From Pseudomonadota bacterium (GTDB taxonomy: Bacteria > Pseudomonadota > Gammaproteobacteria > Burkholderiales > Burkholderiaceae_C), in assembly GCA_029779845.1 (NCBI GenBank), contig JAKOZT010000040.1:1-52315 (forward strand): a stretch of 52,315 nucleotides of DNA. Reading direction: 5' to 3'. Positions 23,684-31,157 of this stretch are shown piece by piece. The translations under genes and the position numbers were made by a program. The notes beneath the pieces are model-generated. The model was not told the DNA's origin and did not search any database. It worked only from the letters and a program-made list of their open reading frames with translations. Positions within the stretch are counted from its first letter, which is position 1. Every line of letters starts with the position of its first letter.

Positions 23684-24580
23684 ATGCTCGTCCACCTGCC
23701 TCATTTCCTGCGCGGCGTGATCACCGCCGTGCTGCTCGGCCTGAACACCGTCCTCGGCGTCACGGCGATGATCCCGCCCGCGCTGGTCAAGCTGCTGGTG
23801 CCGCTGGATGCGGTGCGCAACGCCTGCACGCGGCTGCTCAACGCGATCGCCAACCGCTGGGTGGCCAACAACAACGCCTGGATCGCCGCGGTGAACCGCG
23901 CGCGCTGGGACGTGCAGGGCGCCGACGGCCTGCACCGGCGCGGCTGGTACCTGGTATCGAGCAACCACCAGAGCTGGGTCGACATCCTGGTGCTGCAGCG
24001 CGTGCTGCACGGCCGCGTGCCGATGCTGAAGTTCTTCCTCAAGGCCGAGCTGATCTGGGTGCCGGTGATCGGGCTGGCCTGGTGGGCGCTCGACTTCCCG
24101 TTCATGAAGCGCGGCCGCGGCCACGGCGCGCGCTCCAGCGACCTGAAGACCACGCGCGAGGCCTGCGAGAAGTTCAAGCGCATCCCGACGGCGGTGATGA
24201 ACTTCGTCGAGGGCACGCGCTTCACGAAGGCCAAACACGCGGCGCAGCGCAGCCCGTACCGCCACCTGCTCAAGCCCAAGATCGGCGGCCTGGGCATCGC
24301 GCTGGCGACGATGGGCGAGCAGTTCGAGTCGCTGCTCGACATCACCATCGCCTATCCGCAGGGCACGCCGACGTTCTGGGACTTGCTGTCGGGCCGGCTC
24401 GACGCGGTGGCGGTGCGCGTGCAGCCGCGCGCGATTCCCGCCGAGGTGCTGGGCGGCGACCCGGTGGGCGACAAGGCCTACCGGCAGCGCCTGTCGGCGT
24501 GGATCGAGATGCTGTGGGCGGAGAAGGACGCCGAGCTCGACCGGCTGCTGAAGCCCGCCGGCGGCGCGGGTGCCGGTTAG
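23684..24580 (+). CDS. 1-acyl-glycerol-3-phosphate acyltransferase-like protein (PlsC family)
   Basis: A 298-residue inner-membrane acyltransferase. After an N-terminal hydrophobic segment (GVITAVLLGLNTVLGVTAMI), the catalytic HX4D is NHQSWVD (His95, Asp100). The second block gives FPFMKRGRGH and the third is VEGTRFT. The family transfers acyl chains to lysophosphatidate or related lipids; this branch resembles YihG-type proteins, which make minor phospholipid species. There is no Shine-Dalgarno; GAGAAT at 23672-23677 ends six bases before the ATG. Confidence 0.87.
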   Translation: MLVHLPHFLRGVITAVLLGLNTVLGVTAMIPPALVKLLVPLDAVRNACTRLLNAIANRWVANNNAWIAAVNRARWDVQGADGLHRRGWYLVSSNHQSWVDILVLQRVLHGRVPMLKFFLKAELIWVPVIGLAWWALDFPFMKRGRGHGARSSDLKTTREACEKFKRIPTAVMNFVEGTRFTKAKHAAQRSPYRHLLKPKIGGLGIALATMGEQFESLLDITIAYPQGTPTFWDLLSGRLDAVAVRVQPRAIPAEVLGGDPVGDKAYRQRLSAWIEMLWAEKDAELDRLLKPAGGAGAG

Positions 24581-24590
24581 AGTCGCGCCG

Positions 24591-26792
24591 GTGCACTCCC
24601 CACCGGCCGACCCTCCCACCCGCGCGCAGCTCGACCGCCTGCGCCGCGCCGCCTACCTGCTGCCGCAGGCCCTGACACCCGCCGAGTTCCACGACGGCGC
24701 GCCCGCCGAGGGCGAGGCCGCCCTGCAGCGCGCCGGCTGCCTGATGCTGCAGAAGGCGGCGTCCGGCGCGCGGCCGAGCCGCTGGATCGCGCCGGGCGAC
24801 GTGAGCGCGGCGCTCGCGCATCTCGACGCCACCGGCGGTGCCGCGCAGGGCGCGCTGCCGCAGATGCTGGAGCGCCGTGCCGCGCTGATCGCGCAGGGCG
24901 TGCAGCGCATCGCCGGGCGCTTCGTGCGGCAGGTGACGCAGAGCCTGCAGGTCGCCGTGCCCGAGGCCGCGCCGTGGCGCATCGCGCTCGCGCACCTCGT
25001 GCCGATCGCCGCCGAGGTCGCCTGGGCCTTCCACCGCGAGGGCGACCTCGATGCGCTGCGCGCCGCGCTCGGCGGCGCGCATCCACCGCCGCATCCGCAC
25101 GCCGAGGCGATCCGCGCGCACATCGAGCACCTCGTCGCGCGCAGCCACGCCTACCAGCCGAAGCGGCTCGATTCGCTGCTGCCGCGCCTGGCCGCCGAGT
25201 GCGCGCAGCCGCGGTCGCTGGAAGCCTTGAAAGCCGCGCTGACGCGCGCGCAGGACCGCTGGGAACAGCGCGTCACCGAGCTGGTGGCGCTCGAAGGGCT
25301 GACCGCCGATCTCGCCTTCCAGCGCTACCCCGACAGCTTCGCCGCCGCGCGGCAGCTCGCGCGGCGCATCACGCTGTATGTCGGCCCGCCCAACAGCGGC
25401 AAGACGCACGCCGCCTTCGAGCGGCTCGCGCAGGCGCTGGACGGCGCCTACCTCGCGCCGCTGCGCCTGCTCGCGCTCGAGGGGCGCGACCGCCTCGTCG
25501 CGCGCGGCGTGCCGTGTTCGCTGCTGACCGGCGAGGAGAACGTGCCGGCGGCCGATGCGCGCGTGGTGTCGAGCACCATCGAGATGGTCAACACGGGCCG
25601 GCCCATCGACGTGGCGGTGATCGACGAGGCGCAGATGCTGTTCGACGTCTCGCGCGGCTGGGCCTGGACGCAGGCCATCGTCGGCGTGCCGGCGCGCGAG
25701 CTGATCGTGATCTGCTCCGACTTCGCGGTGCACGCGATCGAGCGCCTGATCGCGCTGTGCGGCGAGCAGTGCGACGTGCGCCGCTTCGAGCGCAAGCAGC
25801 ATGTGCAGCTGCTCGCGCGGCCGGTGGCGCTGTCCAGCCTCGTGCTTGGCGACGCGGTGGTGGCCTTCAGCCGGCGCGACGTGCTGCTGCTGCGCGACCA
25901 GATCGCCGCCGCCGGCCACCCGGTGTCGGTGATCTACGGCGCGCTGCCGCCCGAGGTGCGGCGCCGCGAGGCCGAGCGCTTCGCCAGCGGCGAGGCGCAC
26001 ATCCTCGTCGCCACCGACGCGATCGGCATGGGGCTGAACCTGCCGATCCGGCGCGTGCTGTTCAGCACGCTGGAGAAGTTCGACGGCGAGGCCGATCGCC
26101 CGCTGGAGGCCAGCGAGGTGCACCAGATCGCCGGCCGCGCCGGCCGCTACGGATTGCACGAAGAAGGCTTCGCCGGCGTGCTCGACACGGCCGAACCCGA
26201 GGCCTTGCGCGAGCTGCGCACGCTGATGGCCGAGCACGCCGAGGCGCCGCCGGAGTTCAAGGCGCCGGTGGCGCCGAATCCCTGGCACGTGGAGACCATC
26301 GCCAGCCGGCTCGGACGGCGCTCGCTGCGCGAGGTGCTGGGCGTGTTCGTCGACCAGCTGCGCCTGGACGATGCGCACTTCGAGGTCGCCGAACTCGACC
26401 AGATGCTGCTGCTGGCCGAGCAGCTCGACGCCTGCGCCGCGGCGCTGACCTTGCAGCAGCGCTTCCGCTACGCGCAGGCGCCGGTGGACACGCGCACCGA
26501 CACGCAGCTGCAGGCCTTCCTCGACTGGGCGAGTTCGCATGCGGCCAGCGGCAAGGCCGGGCGGCCGTGGTTCCTCGACGAGGTCGACGTCCACAGCCGG
26601 CTGGACCGCATGGAGATGGCGCTGCGCGCCTGCACGCTGTGGCTGTGGCTGGACTTGCGCTTCGAAGGCGCCTATGGCCACGTCGAGGAAGTGCTGGCGC
26701 TGCGCGCCGCGCTCAACGACGGCATCGAGCGCCAGCTCGGCGGCAAGCGCCCGCTCGCGCAGCTGCGGCGCGGCGCGCGGCGCGCGCGCTGA
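24591..26792 (+). CDS. SUV3-like superfamily 2 RNA helicase
   Basis: About 733 residues from GTG 24591. Residues 1-250 are a helical extension without a recognised domain. The helicase core has Walker A GPPNSGKTH (about 264-272), motif II DEAQ (345-348), VSSTIEM, and the C-terminal lobe with ATDAIGMGLNLPI and HQIAGRAGRYG. The end contains a SUV3-type segment RLDRMEMALRACTLWLWLDL. Mitochondrial SUV3 unwinds RNA with polynucleotide phosphorylase; bacterial homologues are poorly studied. A -10-like TAGAGT lies seven bases before the GTG. It abuts the convergent sirB2 gene. Confidence 0.85.
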   Translation: MHSPPADPPTRAQLDRLRRAAYLLPQALTPAEFHDGAPAEGEAALQRAGCLMLQKAASGARPSRWIAPGDVSAALAHLDATGGAAQGALPQMLERRAALIAQGVQRIAGRFVRQVTQSLQVAVPEAAPWRIALAHLVPIAAEVAWAFHREGDLDALRAALGGAHPPPHPHAEAIRAHIEHLVARSHAYQPKRLDSLLPRLAAECAQPRSLEALKAALTRAQDRWEQRVTELVALEGLTADLAFQRYPDSFAAARQLARRITLYVGPPNSGKTHAAFERLAQALDGAYLAPLRLLALEGRDRLVARGVPCSLLTGEENVPAADARVVSSTIEMVNTGRPIDVAVIDEAQMLFDVSRGWAWTQAIVGVPARELIVICSDFAVHAIERLIALCGEQCDVRRFERKQHVQLLARPVALSSLVLGDAVVAFSRRDVLLLRDQIAAAGHPVSVIYGALPPEVRRREAERFASGEAHILVATDAIGMGLNLPIRRVLFSTLEKFDGEADRPLEASEVHQIAGRAGRYGLHEEGFAGVLDTAEPEALRELRTLMAEHAEAPPEFKAPVAPNPWHVETIASRLGRRSLREVLGVFVDQLRLDDAHFEVAELDQMLLLAEQLDACAAALTLQQRFRYAQAPVDTRTDTQLQAFLDWASSHAASGKAGRPWFLDEVDVHSRLDRMEMALRACTLWLWLDLRFEGAYGHVEEVLALRAALNDGIERQLGGKRPLAQLRRGARRAR

Positions 26793-27182
26793 TCAAACGA
26801 GAGCGAGCAGCCCGAGCGGGTTCTTGGTCAGCGCCGTCGCGACGATCTGCGCGAAGACGAGCAGCGCCGCCGCGCCGGCCGCGAGGCGCACGCCGCGCGG
26901 CCGCGCCGGCTTCAGCGCCACCATGCCCAGGGCGATGTAGAGCAGCAGCCCGACGATCTTGGCGGCCAGCCAGGGCGTGGCGAGCGGGTTCAGCCGCAGC
27001 ATCCAGGCCAGCATGATCGCCGAGGCGAGCAGCACGGTGTCGACGATGTGCGGCAGCGTGCGCGCCGCGCGGCCGCGCACCCAGGCGGCGCCGGAGAGCG
27101 AGGCCGCGCCGCGCGCGATGAAGCCGGCGATCGAGAGCGTCACCGCGCTCTGGTGGATCAGCTTGAGGGCGAAGTAGTCCAT
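26793..27182 (-). CDS. SirB2-family membrane protein
   Basis: A 129-residue protein with four membrane segments, starting MDYFALKLIHQSAVTLSIAG, which is the characteristic SirB N-terminus, and ending in TALTKNPLGLLALV. The family was named from Salmonella invasion regulation but its molecular function is unknown. It is 19 bases downstream of nnrS and on the same strand, so it is probably transcribed with the nitric-oxide module. The gene converges directly on the helicase gene with no spacer. Confidence 0.84.
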   Translation of the reverse strand: MDYFALKLIHQSAVTLSIAGFIARGAASLSGAAWVRGRAARTLPHIVDTVLLASAIMLAWMLRLNPLATPWLAAKIVGLLLYIALGMVALKPARPRGVRLAAGAAALLVFAQIVATALTKNPLGLLALV

Positions 27183-27201
27183 GCGGCGATGATCGCCGCG
27201 A

Positions 27202-28398
27202 TCAGCCGGGCTTGCCGTCCAGTCGCGGGCGGATCAGGAAGGGCGCGTAGCGGATCGCGTACAGACCGAAGCCGCAAGCCCACAGCCAGCCCGACACCAG
27301 CGCCGCCCCGACGGTGAACTGCGGCGCCGCCAGCGGCATGCCCACGCGCACCAGCGCCGAGGCGAACACGCACAGGTAGCAGGCCACGTCGAAGCGGTCG
27401 GCGCGCAGCGGCCGCGCGGTGTGGCCGCGCGCGGTGCGCGTCATCATGCCGATGGTCATCGTGCCGATCGCGCCGGCGGTCAGCGCGTGCGTGGCGACCG
27501 AGGGCACGATCCAGCCCGCCGCCGCGCCGGCGCGCAGCAGCAGATGCAGCACGATGAAGGCATAGGCCGCGTGCAGCACCCACACCAGCGGCGTGCGCAG
27601 CGTGCGCCAGGGCTGCCAGAGATACAGCCGCGCGCCGTGCAGCACGGCGGCGAGCGCGAGCAGCACGGCCATGGTCGCGCCCTGCAGGTTGAACAGGTCG
27701 GCCGCGATCAGCGCCAGCACCGCGCCGAGCGCAGCCTTTTCGAGCGTGGGCTGGCGGCGCGCCTGCACGCCCGGCACGCCGTTGTTGGTGAACATCGGGA
27801 TCACGCGCCCGCCCATCACCACCATCACGAACAGCATCAGGTCGAGCGCCAGCTGCACGCCGACCCAGCCGGGCAGCGTCAGCACGCCCAGCTGCGCGAG
27901 GTGCAGCACGAACTGCGCCGCGCCGAAGGCCAGCAGCACCGCGACGAAGAAGTAGTTGCGCGTATTGCGCCCGCGGTAGAGCGCCAGGCCCAGCCCGGCG
28001 GCCGCGGCCACCGGAAAGGCGGCGTTGACGATCGCCGCGACCCAGCCGAAGGGCGTGAGCACCAGCACGCGGCCGGCCACCCACAGCAGCGCCAGCAGCA
28101 TCAGCGGCACGCCCGAAGGCGTCGCCTGCCCCGACCAGTTGCGCCCGGCGGTGAAGAGGAATCCCACCACCACCGCCAGCGCATAGCCGAACAGCATCTC
28201 GTGCGCGTGCCACAGCGGCCCGGCGAGGTAGGGCCGGCCCAGCCAGCCGGCGAACTGCAGCGCCCACAGCAGCACCGACAGCGCGGCGAAGCCGGCGGCC
28301 AGCAGGTAGAACGGGCGAAAGCCGAGCTGCCAGAGCGCGATGCCGCGCGCCGGCCGGGGCTTGGGTTCTTCGATGTGCAACAGCATGGTGGAGGTCAT
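27202..28398 (-). CDS. nnrS: NnrS family protein
   Basis: A 398-residue protein with about 12 membrane helices. NnrS hallmarks are present: LGFRPFYLLAAGFAALSVLL, GPLWHAHEMLFGYALAVVVG, GRVIPMFTNN and THALTAGAIGTMTIGMMTRT, with conserved His residues that bind haem or copper. NnrS protects cells against nitric oxide and is controlled by NO sensors. The ATG at 28398 overlaps the nsrR stop in an ATGA, which fixes this start over an ATG at 28386. It is downstream of DUF2249 and nsrR, which carry the NsrR sites. Confidence 0.93.
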   Translation of the reverse strand: MTSTMLLHIEEPKPRPARGIALWQLGFRPFYLLAAGFAALSVLLWALQFAGWLGRPYLAGPLWHAHEMLFGYALAVVVGFLFTAGRNWSGQATPSGVPLMLLALLWVAGRVLVLTPFGWVAAIVNAAFPVAAAAGLGLALYRGRNTRNYFFVAVLLAFGAAQFVLHLAQLGVLTLPGWVGVQLALDLMLFVMVVMGGRVIPMFTNNGVPGVQARRQPTLEKAALGAVLALIAADLFNLQGATMAVLLALAAVLHGARLYLWQPWRTLRTPLVWVLHAAYAFIVLHLLLRAGAAAGWIVPSVATHALTAGAIGTMTIGMMTRTARGHTARPLRADRFDVACYLCVFASALVRVGMPLAAPQFTVGAALVSGWLWACGFGLYAIRYAPFLIRPRLDGKPG

Positions 28399-28859
28399 GT
28401 CCGTGCGAGCGCGCCGGGGCGCGCGCGACCGATGAAGAGCATGCGCGAGATCGCCGCGCGCGGCTGCACGAGGTCGGCCAGCGTATAGCCGTCGAGCACG
28501 GCGTGGAAGGCCTCGGTGGCTTCGCGCAGCGCGCCGTGCAAACGGCAGACCCGCGCGATGGTGCAGCGGCGCGGATCGCCTTCGAGGCATTCGGCCGGCG
28601 TCGCGCCGCCCTCGGTGCGCCGCACCACCTCGCCGACGCGCAGCGTGGCCGCGTCGCAGCCCAGCGCCAGCCCGCCGCCCTTGCCGCGCACCGTGGCCAC
28701 CCAGCCCTGCTGGCCGAGGAAGTGCACGACCTTGGTCAGGTGGTTCTCCGACACGTCGAAGGCCCGCGCGATCTCGGCGATCGTGGCACGCCGCCCCGGC
28801 TCGCAGGCCAGGTAGATCAGCACGCGCAGCGCGTAGTCGGTGAAGCGGGTCAGGCGCAT
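28395..28859 (-). CDS. nsrR: NO-sensing Rrf2-family repressor NsrR
   Basis: A 154-residue Rrf2 regulator starting MRLTRFTDYALRVLIYLACE, with the winged helix TIAEIARAFDVSENHLTKVV and the NsrR signature VRGKGGGLALG. Three cysteines in ECLEGDPRRC and RVCRLH ligate the iron-sulfur cluster that reacts with nitric oxide. Loss of the cluster releases NsrR from DNA and derepresses NO-detoxification genes. The ORF is coupled to nnrS (ATGA). The promoter is probably that of the upstream DUF2249 gene, which carries two NsrR sites, so the system is likely autoregulated. Confidence 0.92.
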   Translation of the reverse strand: MRLTRFTDYALRVLIYLACEPGRRATIAEIARAFDVSENHLTKVVHFLGQQGWVATVRGKGGGLALGCDAATLRVGEVVRRTEGGATPAECLEGDPRRCTIARVCRLHGALREATEAFHAVLDGYTLADLVQPRAAISRMLFIGRARPGALART

Positions 28860-28874
28860 GAACTACTGTGGGGC

Positions 28875-28921
28875 TTCGACGGAGCCTGTCCTGAGCTTGT
28901 CGAGGGGCTCAGCCCGAACGG
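28875..28921. repeat. Dispersed REP-like palindrome (PELVEG type)
   Basis: This 47-base intergenic segment holds two overlapping hairpins: CTTCGAC with GTCGAGG, and CTGAGC with GCTCAG. It is the well-known dispersed repeat whose spurious translation contains PELVEG. It sits in the 66-base gap between the DUF2249 gene and nsrR, both minus strand, where the RNA hairpin could attenuate or protect the transcript. Confidence 0.72.
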
Positions 28922-28925
28922 GCGG

Positions 28926-29201
28926 TCAGCGGCTTCCGCAGCAACCGCCGCAGCAGGAGCCGGCGGCTTCCTTGCGGGTGATCTGCACGCGCCAGGTGTC
29001 GGGGCCGGCTTCCAGGTAGGCCCAGTCGAAGCCGCCGGGGATCTGCGCCTGCAGCTGCTGGTACAGCGGGCGCGGATCGTGGTCGTTGACCAGTTCCATC
29101 GCCGCGCCCGGCAGCAGCGAGCCCAGCGTCGAGAAGATCAGCGGGTGGCGCTCGGCGGGCGGCAGGCTGCGCACGTCGACGGTGGTGGTGTTGGCGGACA
29201 T
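28926..29201 (-). CDS. DUF2249 family protein with Cys-rich tail
   Basis: A 91-residue protein. The DUF2249 core contains VDVRSLPPAERHPLIFSTLG, LVNDHDPRPLYQQLQAQ and AYLEAGPDTWRVQITR. Its C-terminus is SCCGGCCGSR, two CC pairs that could bind metal or a cluster. DUF2249 proteins recur beside nitric-oxide reductase, NsrR and hemerythrin genes, so a role in NO or metal handling is likely but undefined. GGAG precedes the ATG; in-frame ATGs at 29216 and 29225 are alternatives. Two NsrR sites lie just upstream. Confidence 0.86.
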   Translation of the reverse strand: MSANTTTVDVRSLPPAERHPLIFSTLGSLLPGAAMELVNDHDPRPLYQQLQAQIPGGFDWAYLEAGPDTWRVQITRKEAAGSCCGGCCGSR

Positions 29202-29216
29202 GGGGATGCGCTCCAT

Positions 29217-29239
29217 AAGATGCATTGACGATGCATCTA
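29217..29239 (-). promoter_or_regulatory. NsrR binding site at the transcription start
   Basis: AGATGCAT (29218-29225) and ATGCATCT (29231-29238) form a perfect inverted repeat. In the 11-1-11 arrangement of known NsrR sites (AAGATGCATTT N AAATGCATCTT) it matches 18 of 22 positions. It lies just downstream of the -10 box TAGCAT (29239-29244, minus strand), at the predicted transcription start of the DUF2249 gene, so binding would block initiation. Confidence 0.85.
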
Positions 29240-29284
29240 TGCTACGGGCGCGCCGCGCCATAAGCAATATTCAAAATGCATCTT
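29239..29284 (-). promoter_or_regulatory. DUF2249 promoter with a second NsrR site
   Basis: On the minus strand, -35 TTGCTT (29262-29267) and -10 TAGCAT (29239-29244) are 17 bases apart. A second NsrR-type site at 29262-29284 overlaps the -35: its plus-strand right arm AAATGCATCTT is a perfect consensus match, the left arm matches 6 of 11. Two sites flanking the core promoter suggest cooperative repression. Confidence 0.72.
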
Positions 29285-29347
29285 CAGGCCCGTTTCGATT
29301 GACCCTCATCAAAGCACTGCCGCGTGCTCGGGCCACCATCGCGGCCT

Positions 29348-29674
29348 ATGGACACGAGCGATGCCGAACGCCGCCTCGCGCTCGAAGCGCTGGGCCGGGT
29401 GAGCGACCCCGAGATCGGCGAGAGCATCGTCGAGCTGGGCCTGGTGGAGAAGCTGGAGATCACGCCCGCGCGCATCGAGCTGGCGCTGGTGTTCACCAGC
29501 CCGACCTGCCCGATGGGCGACGCCATCGCCGACGAGGCCTGGCAGGCACTGCAATCGGCCTTCCCCGGCCGCGAAGTGGACGTCTTCGAGGCCGAGGGAG
29601 CGCAGTGGGAGCCTTCCCGATTGAGCCCCGGCGCGCGCGAGCGCCTGGGCTGGAACGACGAACAACAACCATGA
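29348..29674 (+). CDS. MIP18/PaaD-like iron-sulfur assembly factor
   Basis: A 108-residue protein of the MIP18 (DUF59) family. The N-terminus LEALGRVSDPEIGESIVELG is the typical DPE-x-G-x-S-I-V-x-LG motif, and FTSPTCPMGDAI contains the conserved Cys of the family. Such proteins help iron-sulfur cluster maturation, for example SufT and PaaD. In this NO-related cluster it may repair nitric-oxide-damaged clusters, which is inference. No Shine-Dalgarno; CACCAT at 29334-29339 lies eight bases upstream. It is coupled by ATGA to the next membrane protein gene. Confidence 0.82.
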   Translation: MDTSDAERRLALEALGRVSDPEIGESIVELGLVEKLEITPARIELALVFTSPTCPMGDAIADEAWQALQSAFPGREVDVFEAEGAQWEPSRLSPGARERLGWNDEQQP

Positions 29675-30792
29675 CGATCAAACGAGCCGGCGCCGGCATG
29701 CCTTCGCGGGGCTTCCCGCGCGCTTCGATCCTGGTGGCGGTGATCGCTGCCGCCGCCGGCTTGGCGATGCTCACCGGCATCGCCGGCGGGCTGGTGCGCA
29801 TTGGCTGGACCCACCTGCTGCCCGAGCACTTCGTCGCGCCGGTGGCGCTGCACAGCGCGCTGATGGTGTGCGGCTTCTTCGGCTTCGGCATCGCGCTGGA
29901 GCGCGCCGCCGCGCTGAAGAAGCCGATCGCCTGGGCCGCGCCGGCGCTGGCCGCCTGCGGCACCGTCGCGGCGCTGGCCTTGCAGCCGGGGCTCGCGAGC
30001 CTCTTCTGGCTGATCGCCGCGCTGGCGCTGGTGGTGGTGTATGCCGAGGTGATGCGCCGCGCGCCGGCGCTCTTCACCGCGATCGAAGGCGCCGGCGCGC
30101 TCGCCTGGGCGGGCGGCACGCTGTGGTGGCTGCTGGCGCGGCCGTTCTCCACCGTGGTGGCGTGGTGGGCCTCGTTCCTGGTTTTGACCATCGTCGGCGA
30201 GCGCCGCGAGCTGGCGCGCTTCGTGCCGCTGTCGGAGAAGGCGCGGCGCAGCTACATCGCGATGGCCGTGGTGCAGGGCGCGGCGCTGGTGCTGCTGGCG
30301 CTGCCGGGGCTGGAGCATCCGCTGGCCGGCGGGCTGTGGTGGCTGTCGATGTCGCTTTTCGCCGGCTGGCTGCTGCGCTACGACATGGCCTGCCGCCCCA
30401 AGGTGCAGCGCCTGGCGTGGACGCTGCACACCGCGCGCTCGCTGCGCCTGGGCTACACGTGGATGCTGCTGGCCGGGCTGTGGGGCGCGGTCAACGCGCT
30501 GCGCGGCATGCCGCTCGACTCGCCCGGCCCGCTGCACATGCTGCTGCTGGGCTTCGTGTTCTCGATGGTGTTCGGCCACGCGCCCATCATGCTGCCGGCG
30601 CTGCTGCGCACGCCGATCTCGGCGCCCGGGCCGTTCGCCTTCGTGCCGGTCGGGCTGATGACGCTGGGCGTCGCGCTGCGCGCGATCGGCGACATGATCG
30701 GCAGCGGCGGCGTGCGCGCCGGTGCGGGCGCGCTGCAGGCGGCGGCGATCATCACGTTTGCGTTCACGATGATTCGGCATTTGCGGCGTTGA
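29671..30792 (+). CDS. Multi-pass membrane protein of the NO cluster, NnrS-like topology
   Basis: A 373-residue protein with about 11 hydrophobic helices. It has an NnrS-like pattern of conserved His positions in long helices (VALHSALMVCGFFGFGIALE and GPLHMLLLGFVFSMVFGHAP), the latter resembling haem-copper protein helices. It is not a clear NnrS by sequence, so it is best called a conserved membrane protein of denitrifying or NO-resistant bacteria. The start overlaps the MIP18-like gene stop (ATGA). A strong hairpin starts 20 bases after the stop. Confidence 0.75.
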   Translation: MTIKRAGAGMPSRGFPRASILVAVIAAAAGLAMLTGIAGGLVRIGWTHLLPEHFVAPVALHSALMVCGFFGFGIALERAAALKKPIAWAAPALAACGTVAALALQPGLASLFWLIAALALVVVYAEVMRRAPALFTAIEGAGALAWAGGTLWWLLARPFSTVVAWWASFLVLTIVGERRELARFVPLSEKARRSYIAMAVVQGAALVLLALPGLEHPLAGGLWWLSMSLFAGWLLRYDMACRPKVQRLAWTLHTARSLRLGYTWMLLAGLWGAVNALRGMPLDSPGPLHMLLLGFVFSMVFGHAPIMLPALLRTPISAPGPFAFVPVGLMTLGVALRAIGDMIGSGGVRAGAGALQAAAIITFAFTMIRHLRR

Positions 30793-31157
30793 TTCGGTGC
30801 TGAGGCGGAGCGGCGCGGCAGGCGCGGCCCCGTGGGGGCGCCTGCCGCGCTGAACCATTGGCGGCATGCAATCAGGTGGACTGCCACCGGTGGTTCAGCA
30901 AAGGCCCGTCCGGGCCGCACGCGGCGCGCCTATGAGGCGCCGAGGAGCACAGGGCTTGCGGCCCGCGCGCGTACTCGCGCGCTTCGTGAACTGACTTGCC
31001 GCCTCGTGTCTGAGCGCAACGAACGTCAGTGAGTGAAGCGAGTTAGGCGGCGGGCCGCAAGCCCGAGCACCGCAGGGCAGTCGGCGAAGCCGACCGCCTC
31101 ATCGAAGCGCCGCGGGCGGCCCGGACGGACCTTTGCCGCGCAGACCGATGAGCAGCT
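30793..31157. other. Intergenic region filled by the second composite repeat
   Basis: This 365-base gap between two convergent genes holds no supported gene. Nearly all of it is the repeat at 30813-31136. Its hairpins could act as a bidirectional transcription barrier, but no T-tract follows, so a classical terminator is not claimed. Confidence 0.8.
30813..31136 (-). repeat. Composite palindromic repeat, inverted copy with one collapsed unit
   Basis: Compared with 3653-4181 this copy is in the opposite orientation. The unit with GCAAAGG...ends is complete: 29-base arms 30898-30926 and 31108-31136, 181 bases apart, imperfect. The central hairpin is 30850-30898 (CTGAACCA...TGGTTCAG). The other unit is reduced to a single hairpin: a perfect 12-base stem 30813-30824/30839-30850 with a 14-base loop, which is the left arm joined to the end of the right arm with the interior lost. 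GTGTCTGAGC and GAACG at 31007-31025 correspond to the motif at 4051-4070. Confidence 0.83.

Noticed and set aside
21834..24580. A nonribosomal peptide or siderophore cluster around the MbtH-like and isochorismatase-family genes
   Set aside because: No adenylation, condensation or carrier domain is nearby, and the hydrolase is coupled to a GlxA regulator, which fits a small catabolic unit better.
24570..24590. GTG at 24570 as the start of the SUV3-like helicase
   Set aside because: It overlaps the acyltransferase stop without a ribosome site, while the GTG at 24591 has a -10-like TAGAGT at the spacing seen at other probable leaderless genes.
26793..30792. A full denitrification gene cluster
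   Set aside because: Regulator and accessory genes are present, but no nir, nor or nos structural gene can be found in the window.
30813..30850. Rho-independent terminator after the NO-cluster membrane protein
   Set aside because: The hairpin is strong but no run of T follows on either strand; it is better explained as a collapsed unit of the composite repeat.
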